A stretch of 64,000 nt of DNA, from NCBI GenBank assembly GCA_026874595.1, contig CM049306.1:75329642-75393641 (forward strand). The letters run 5' to 3'. This document shows, in pieces, positions 57,965-64,000 of the stretch. The position numbers were made by a program, and so were the translations under genes. The notes below the pieces were generated by a model, which was not told the DNA's origin, ran no database searches, and saw only the letters and a list, made by a program, of their open reading frames with translations. The stretch comes from Sipunculus nudus (Eukaryota > Annelida > Sipuncula > Golfingiida > Sipunculidae). Numbering within the stretch: position 1 is the first letter of the stretch; each line of letters opens with the position of its first letter.

Positions 57965-60900
57965 CTGGAACAAGAAAGGACCAATCAAAATATAGTGGTT
58001 AAACTACCATTAAAACGATACCTAACGGTTATACGTATACTGCAGTCGTTCCAAGATCTCCTTCGTTTTAATTGCTGCTTTATAAAGCAAGATTCCATGG
58101 GTCTCATCCCCAGTGCTCACGCAGGACAAACATTTTAATACGACAAAAGAGAACGCACTTTGCATCCATCTCCACGTTTTAAATGCGTGACAGCCCGCTC
58201 TCGCTGGTCGGATTATGGGTCCTGTGGCAGCCCTGGTTTTGAGATCCCGAAAAACTTTCTAAACAAAGCAGCAGTTAAAACGAAGGAGGTCTGGAACCAC
58301 TGCAGTGTATAATCTCTGCTTGGGGAGTGTATTAAAACGTTTAAAGGCGTTAATACAAACATGGATTTTGCCGAATAGCAACAATAAATAAAATATCCCT
58401 GAGTAGAGCCAAACCCCCTGAAAAGGTAACACCGTTCAACTCGAACCCCCTTTGATCCGCATCAAATATTTAATTGGATCTTCTTTGGACCAAGTAAAAC
58501 CATCCACGAAGCTTCGGATTTTGTATGTCCTGCGTAATCCAGCTAACACGAAAATCTAACAAGCAGTGTCGCATGAAAATATAACTTCCTTGACGGAGGT
58601 ATAAAAACTTAAAAAGAACAATGTGATCTTCGCTATGTTTTATTTTCAAAATCTTCCGAATTCTTCCAAGAGGTGTGAAATTGCTAAGGACAGTTGTTAA
58701 TGCATCTAGCCCCGGACTTTGGCCTTTCTAACATCAAGCGAAATCAAATTTAATTGAACTCTTGATTTATTTTTTTTTCAGAGAAAGAGTAACATTTCGA
58801 TAACCTATACAGTCAAGCCCGCTTATTGTCATATCGGTGTTGCATGCATAAATTATGAAAATAACCGGGAATTGACATTATCCGGTCTTAATCATCTATG
58901 TCCTTTTTAGTCATAGAAGAAGCGTTATGTCTCAAATGATATTAAATAAATCGTCAATAAACAGGAAACAGAAACGTTTGTGAATATTTTTATTGCACAA
59001 CGGCATATCAAATTACGTTTATGCTCACCTGACAATTTATTTCCTGTAAATTTTGTGCCGCATGTTGATCTAACTGACAAAAATCCGACTTGCCAACAGA
59101 AAGAGACGTAGCGTCTGGGTTATGAGGTAAAGTGTCAGGAAATATGCGGCACAGTTATAACGTTATTTATAACCAACTGTTTTACTAAATAATTCTTTCA
59201 CTGACTATTGCGCCTTATTTTCCGGATATCTTATTAATGACTCAAACTTCCAGGATCGTCTGGACTGTTCAGGGAGAGAACATCGTCATGATATTGTCAA
59301 CTTTCTGAAGTTTCGCCGCGATTGAGGTTTTTGATCGGGTACTCCTCCAGTGCTCACAAAACTTTCAGCTTTTCGTTGACCCTTAAAGGGGATTTCCAGT
59401 CGTAAGCAACGTTTAGAGCTTGTGCTTCATATAATCTCGTCGAAATGTCACTGAGGTGTAAAACACGGCTTTTCAAAGGCCAGGAGTTAATTATGTATGA
59501 TATGTGATCGTAAACATCGCCCTTGTTAATGTACGAAGAAACGCAATGATCTGGATTAGCGTGGTATCTTGAGATGCTAATCAGATGAGTGACAGGCAGT
59601 GACTCGCATGCATCACCGCACTTGCCTGCCGCACACAGATGGGAGATGCGATCGTTTGATACGCCTGACCGATTACTGGCCCTTGGCCTCGTTGATCGCC
59701 GCGTCGGCGTTTGATGTGATATTAACTGCGAACTGGTATCACAGTCAAGGGGTTCCAAGCATGACAATAAACGGTATTATGACAATATTCCATGATATTA
59801 AACGGTCAGATTTACCATTGTTTATATAGGAAATGGTTTGGGATTTCAGATTTATGTGACAATAAACGGGATTTTCTATTAACCGATATGACACAAAGTG
59901 GGCTTGACTGTATTTATTAAACAAAAGAAGTAGAACACAAGAATATACAGTTTAAAAACTGCATTTAAGTATACGGACATTTTGGCTGGGGAACAGTTGC
60001 ACTTTGATTAATATTGATATAAAAGTTTCATGTTTATATTTTATGAAGTTTGAAAAGATGTAGGATATAGTGGGGTTTTTTTTCTATTACCATATGATTG
60101 AATGTTCAATTAACCCTATTGTATCTGATCCAATAGATGAGGTCTGACGATTCGAATAAGCTCACATATTTAGACCATCGGAATCCTGTAGTGACTTTAA
60201 ACTTCGTCAGCATTAAGCATTCAAGGAAAATCATGATACCATATTAGTTTAGTAATCTTAGAACTTTGCATGATGACTGATGATAGATTAATGTAATACC
60301 ATGACCACTGACCCGCTGGACAAAATATATCAGATACCAGAAATGAAAAAGAATAATAATCTACTAATACCATTAGTTTATATCAAGTAAGACATATTTG
60401 TATTAAAACCTTTACTTACCGGCAACCACTTTCAGAACGCCGTTTTCTACATAAGCACAGTTAACTAACCCGTAATTAGTCTGCATGTTGATGATTTTAG
60501 CTGCAACTGAGCTGTTCGTTGCGACGTAGACAGTTGGTGGTGATCCTAGATTGGTGTAACGTAGGAGTTTACCATTTAAGACAATGTAGATGGCGCCCTG
60601 ATGGTTGTAAGCTGCCTGGATCAAGCCGGCCACTTGGGGAAATTGCGGGGATCCCGCGTTAGATGGCGGTGTAGTTAGTGAGCTCGTGGTAAGTGGGACA
60701 GTGGAGTGCAGCTCGGTGGGAGGTGGTGAGGTGGTTTGCCCTTCATATTCAGTGGTAGGTTGTAAGTTGGTCTGAAGAACGGTTGTTGGCAGTAAAGTCG
60801 TCTGTTCCTCGGGTGTTGTTGGTAGGATGGTTTGCATTGCAGTAGTAGCGGCTTGTATAGTGGTGGTGCACAGGTCCTGTAAAAAACCCAAATACACTCA

Positions 60901-62995
60901 TATATATGTTAATTCTCTCCATTTAGCTGAAAATGATACAATAAACTATTATATGAGCCAGTAAAAATAAGATAAAAAACCTGACAACTGTTTATAAAAC
61001 CCGCTGAAAATATACGCCACCTTGACCTTTAGGTTTCCATTTAATTTTTTTCCTTTTACCCTTGCAGTGTGGCTGTAAAATAAGAACTTTCATAATCTTA
61101 TTGTTTTTATTCCATCCTCATGGAAAGCCGGAAGGAAAAGGTCAGCTGAACTATAAAAAGGGAATTGCATTTATGTCAAAGGATGAAGAGACAAGATAAA
61201 GAACCAAAGGTTTGAAAGGCATGCCTTAAAGCCCGCTATTCACCTGCTATATATGTAGAATTTGTAATTTCTGGCTTACTCGTGGTACCTATTAATGAAC
61301 TGCGGGTAATTCCTGCCAGGAGAGGTTCCTATAACGCCTCCGTGACCAATGTATAAGCTTGTTTATCTACAAGCTGTTAGTTAACCCGGTACATGCGTCC
61401 ATGTTGGAAAAAACATGCATGTAACCGTATTGTGGGTTTGTTGCGATATGTACTAACGTTGAAAGGTCACTAGTTTCAAAATCTCTTTTGCAAAACTAAC
61501 AGGGATCGTAATACTTTGAAACTTCCACCTTTCCAACGGAATGGCATTAACACAAATTTGTCTTTCCGCAGAAAAAAAGTTGCCTTTTCGCTAACGATGC
61601 TTCCTACCATCATATCAAAAGATCAATAAAAAAATCTAGAGTCATTTATTTATTAAAGTGCATGAATTGTATTTATATGGGGGAGTATTCAAATTTAAGG
61701 GGTTTGGGTAACATGTTGCCGGTTTTAATATTTATATTCCTTATCAATGAAGGTATAAACTGGAAAGTCCAAACATTCAATAATTTGTAACTTGTTGATG
61801 TCATTGGTCAAATGCTTTATGTTTATAACTTGCAAAATTTCATCTTTTAAATGTAGTAGGCCTACTTATGGTAAAATAAATGATATGTTTTGGTCTTATA
61901 TAAAAATTTGCATTTAACCGGCTTCTTTGGTCCAGGCAGCGCAAAGGACTCGGACATCAAAGCACAGAGCGTGAGTTTGAGTATCAGGCGAGAAGCCGTG
62001 AGATTTTTCACCATCGATCCCAGCAAAAACTGAATTCTATAAGCTGATGGGAAGGCCGTGCCTCGCTCACAGGCGAATGCGATTGGTGGTGTTGGTGGGG
62101 GGTGGGGGGGGTGGGGGGGGATGGTTGGGGGGGGTGGGGGTTGGGGGTGGGGGGGGGGGGGACCGAGCAGAGTGTGATAACGAAAGACTCACAGTCTCTG
62201 GTGATATGAAAAATGGCGACTATGGCTCCCAATAACACATTAAACTTAATTGATGATTGGACCATTTGTATTCTTCACAGGCGGGTGAACAAAACTCAGC
62301 CAGTTATCCTCGGAGTCAGGGGCGGTTCCAGGTTTTAGGAAAAGGGGGAGTCCAACCCAGGAGGACTATAATGACTAAGCCTAAAAAAAGGTCGCCAGGT
62401 CCGAAAAGGGGGGGGGGGAGGTTCTAGGTGGCAAATATTGACACTGAAACCCTTAAAAAAAAGGGGGGGGGGGGTGTCCGGACAGCCTGGATCCCCCCCC
62501 CCTTGTTCTGGGAGTCACATTCGGTAATTTGGAAATATATTTTCGGATATTTTTGTCTTATTTCTACTTTCCGGGAAAACGAATTTTCGGAAAAAAAAGA
62601 GTTTTGGAAATCCGAGGTTCTAGAGTATCAATACAACTCTTAATATAGGAGAACGGATACATCACCTTGTGATATAATTTCCAGCCGTTCTCGGCGATTG
62701 GCGATGTGATCTGAGAGCCCAGAATATTAAGACAGGAAACCCCACTCCTGAACAGCTGAGGTCTACTGCCGAAGTACTGGCAGTCTGTATTAGCAGCACA
62801 TATCGAGGCACACTTTAGCCGACTCCTCGCTGAATACTGCGCGACGTCTGGTCCACTCACTATATAACCAGAATACAACTTGTTGACTTCAAAATGCAGA
62901 TCAGTAGTAATTCCTTCTGTGAAAATAAGGTTGGTCACCGCCAACAAAACGCACTGGAAAGTAAAAGTCAAACACAGCTTTGTTGATTGATCCAT
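57654..62995 (-). CDS. Secreted PAN/apple-like protein with Thr/Pro-rich linker, three exons, whole coding span
   Basis: Joining 62995-62666, 60876-60420 and 57964-57654 gives 365 residues, with both junctions in phase. Residues 1 to about 28 look like a signal peptide (hydrophobic core LTFTFQCVLLAV). About 33-110 resemble a PAN/apple module: C62, C66, C72 and C88, with the typical RLKCASIC and DCQYF stretches. Such modules bind proteins or carbohydrates in extracellular molecules. About 113-183 are rich in Thr, Pro and Ser, a mucin-like segment likely to be O-glycosylated. Residues about 190-365 match no family I recognise. They look beta-rich, with cysteines at 113, 250, 295, 328 and 357. 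There is no membrane anchor, so secretion is likely. The function is unknown; adhesion, mucus or immune recognition are guesses. Extra exons inside the introns cannot be ruled out. Confidence 0.75.
58810..59909. mobile_element. 1.1-kb Tc1-mariner-type element in intron 2 of the PAN/Thr-rich gene
   Basis: The ends read CAGTCAAGCCCGCTTATTGT and, from the right, CAGTCAAGCCCACTTTGTGT, both followed by CATATCGGT. TA dinucleotides flank both sides (58808-58809 and 59910-59911). ACAATAAACGG words recur near the right end. A 137-codon frame inside (59354-59767, minus) is not recognisable as a transposase, so the element is non-autonomous or decayed. Confidence 0.8.
60420..60876 (-). CDS. PAN/Thr-rich protein gene, exon 2 (mucin-like linker and start of orphan region)
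   Basis: The acceptor GTTTTTTACAG is excellent and precedes GACCTGTGC. The exon encodes 152 codons plus one base and ends GTTGCCG before GTAAGTAAAG, a strong donor. About 70 residues of Thr/Pro/Ser-rich sequence come first, then an ordered segment beginning near QVAGLIQAAYNHQG. Confidence 0.8.
61250..61500 (+). repeat. Dispersed repeat family C, copy 3 (in intron 1 of the PAN/Thr-rich gene)
   Basis: It matches 55850-56064 (AGCTTGTTTATC.ACAAGCTG, GGTCACTAGTT.CAAAA) and continues without the 757-bp insertion, so it preserves the uninterrupted site. Confidence 0.7.
62090..62161. repeat. G/T-rich tract with many poly-G runs
   Basis: GGGG runs separated by T or AT cover about 70 bases. The tract lies in intron 1 of the PAN/Thr-rich gene, whose transcribed strand would be C-rich. 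Confidence 0.9.
62317..62510. mobile_element. 194-bp MITE with 5-bp target duplication, copy 2 (in intron 1)
   Basis: It starts CAGGGGCGGTTCCAGG and is flanked by GGAGT on both sides (62312-62316 and 62511-62515). The right terminus (CCTGGATCC...CTTGTTCTG) is distorted by poly-C expansion. Internal words match the other copies. Confidence 0.82.
62666..62995 (-). CDS. PAN/Thr-rich protein gene, exon 1 (signal peptide and PAN-like domain)
   Basis: The exon encodes 110 codons from ATG 62995 and ends CACAAG before GTGATG, in phase 0. The donor is only moderate, but reading on past it leaves the PAN pattern and soon meets AT-rich low-complexity sequence. The exon holds the complete cysteine set of the PAN-like module. 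Confidence 0.78.
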
Positions 62996-63033
62996 TGTTA
63001 TTCCAGTTTAAGAGATTTTGTAAGAATGATACG

Positions 63034-63041
63034 TTTATATA
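63034..63041 (-). promoter_or_regulatory. Candidate TATA box of the PAN/Thr-rich gene
   Basis: TATATAAA reads on the minus strand about 40 bases upstream of the ATG at 62995, in otherwise non-repetitive sequence. This would give a very short 5' leader. TA-rich octamers are common in this window, so the call is tentative. Confidence 0.35.
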
Positions 63042-63464
63042 TGCAACGATGGGGTATTTTCTCATCCAAGACAGAAGTGAATACCGTTAAGTTTTTCACT
63101 CATTGTATTTGACTTCATTTCGATTAGTCAACGATTGATGATGTTTTACAAGACGCACTCTAACTTGGAACACAGTGTACCCCAAGTTTTTTTTCAGACT
63201 GAGATACACTTCCAAAAAACCAATGATAGATCTGCTCAGGATTGTTGAAAGGCACGTTTTAAGTACCGATTGTCAGACATTCTGTTGACTTTGGGCACGA
63301 CTTTCTGTTGTGAGGGCAACAGAGAGGCTTGGTCAATACAAAAGACCCTTAGACAGGGTTATAATGTTTCCAGCCTTTTCCTAAAGCTGTGTTAACTTCG
63401 TTTTCAAGATACTGTTACAGTTATAAATCTATATTGAGATTGGATACTTCACTGCAAGACCATG

Positions 63465-63665
63465 CAGAAGCGGATCCAGGGGGGGGGGTCCAGGGGGTCC
63501 GGACCCCCCCTTTTTCATCAGAAACAACGTTTTTTTAAGGGCTTCAGACAAAATTTTGCCGCCTGGACCCCCCCCTTTTTCAGACCCGAGGACCTTTTTT
63601 TTAGGGTTTTCATTTGTCCTCCTGGGTTGGACCCCCCCTTTTCCTAAATCCTGGATCCGCCCCTG
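63465..63665. mobile_element. 201-bp MITE with 5-bp target duplication, copy 3
   Basis: It starts CAGAAGCGGATCCAGG and ends CCTGGATCCGCCCCTG, with CCATG on both sides (63460-63464 and 63666-63670). Internally it is in reverse orientation relative to the copies at 50.8 and 62.3 kb. Confidence 0.88.
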
Positions 63666-63809
63666 CCATGTATATATACTCATATCAAAAGAAAGTAAAA
63701 TACACAACTTTTAGAGAGTGCTTGTCTTAATAAATTCTGGATTATCATTTAACTCACCCCCGTGCAAAATTTCAGCAATGAAGCCTCACTGTAACATTTT
63801 CAGATACCT

Positions 63810-63921
63810 CAGACCAGTTTTGTATCGTTTATGATCGATTTAGCAAAACTGCGACCAGTTCTCTCGATAATGAAATAAAAAAGACCAATCATCGATATAA
63901 TCGTTTAATTGGCACACCACA
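63810..63921. repeat. ATCGAT-rich dispersed repeat, second copy
   Basis: ATCGTTTATGATCGATTTAGC opens it and AATTGGCACACCAC closes it, as in 42750-42865. Confidence 0.55.
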
Positions 63922-64000
63922 ATAGAAACCCAAAATATGATATTAGTGAACATTAATCTCTGTTGGCGAAAACCATAACCAAGAAGGACCAAGAGGAAAA

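Noticed and set aside
59354-59767. Transposase of the 1.1-kb intronic element
   Set aside because: No helix-turn-helix or DDE/D pattern is visible in the 137 codons.

Overview
The window is eukaryotic nuclear DNA, most likely from a marine mollusc or a related spiralian. It is AT-rich, gene-poor and full of microsatellites (many TA arrays, CT/GA arrays and poly-G runs). It carries many short non-autonomous DNA transposons, and two of its four genes are split by introns with GT...AG ends. There is no operon structure, no bacterial gene order and no CRISPR. The species assignment is an inference from genome style and gene content; no sequence search was possible.

Four protein-coding genes can be supported. 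(1) An intronless nanos gene lies on the minus strand at 26284-26889, with both CCHC fingers intact. (2) An intronless family-61 glycosyltransferase lies on the plus strand at 38047-39636 and most resembles beta-1,2-xylosyltransferases. (3) A three-exon MADF-BESS (Adf-1-like) DNA-binding protein lies on the minus strand at 44250-50279. Its exons join in phase to give 285 residues. (4) A three-exon gene on the minus strand at 57654-62995 encodes a 365-residue secreted protein: signal peptide, PAN/apple-like domain, Thr/Pro-rich linker and an unrecognised C-terminal region. A possible single coding exon at 43786-43872 is recorded with low confidence.

Layout: 1-7600 is mostly non-coding, with CT, TA and GA arrays, an LTR-like block and small inverted-repeat elements. 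7600-12600 is a dense repeat domain: a roughly 63-bp unit, scattered copies of one dispersed repeat and a 331-bp tandem array. 12600-26200 is non-coding. It contains a 145/290-bp tandem element capped by inverted termini (19648-20623) and a G-rich stretch (23660-24210). nanos follows. 27000-38000 is non-coding with repeats, one family being inverted relative to its copies near 9 kb. The glycosyltransferase and MADF-BESS genes occupy 38-50 kb; the second MADF-BESS intron (about 4.75 kb) hosts a 1.07-kb hAT-type element with an 8-bp target duplication. 50-57 kb holds further elements, including one with 31-bp inverted termini and a perfect 9-bp target duplication. The secreted-protein gene fills 57.6-63 kb, and its introns host two more elements.

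The four genes show no sign of acting together. I found no evidence of an undescribed multi-gene system. The best leads are the secreted PAN/Thr-rich protein with its orphan C-terminal region, the intronless xylosyltransferase-like gene, and several transposon insertions whose target duplications can be read directly.
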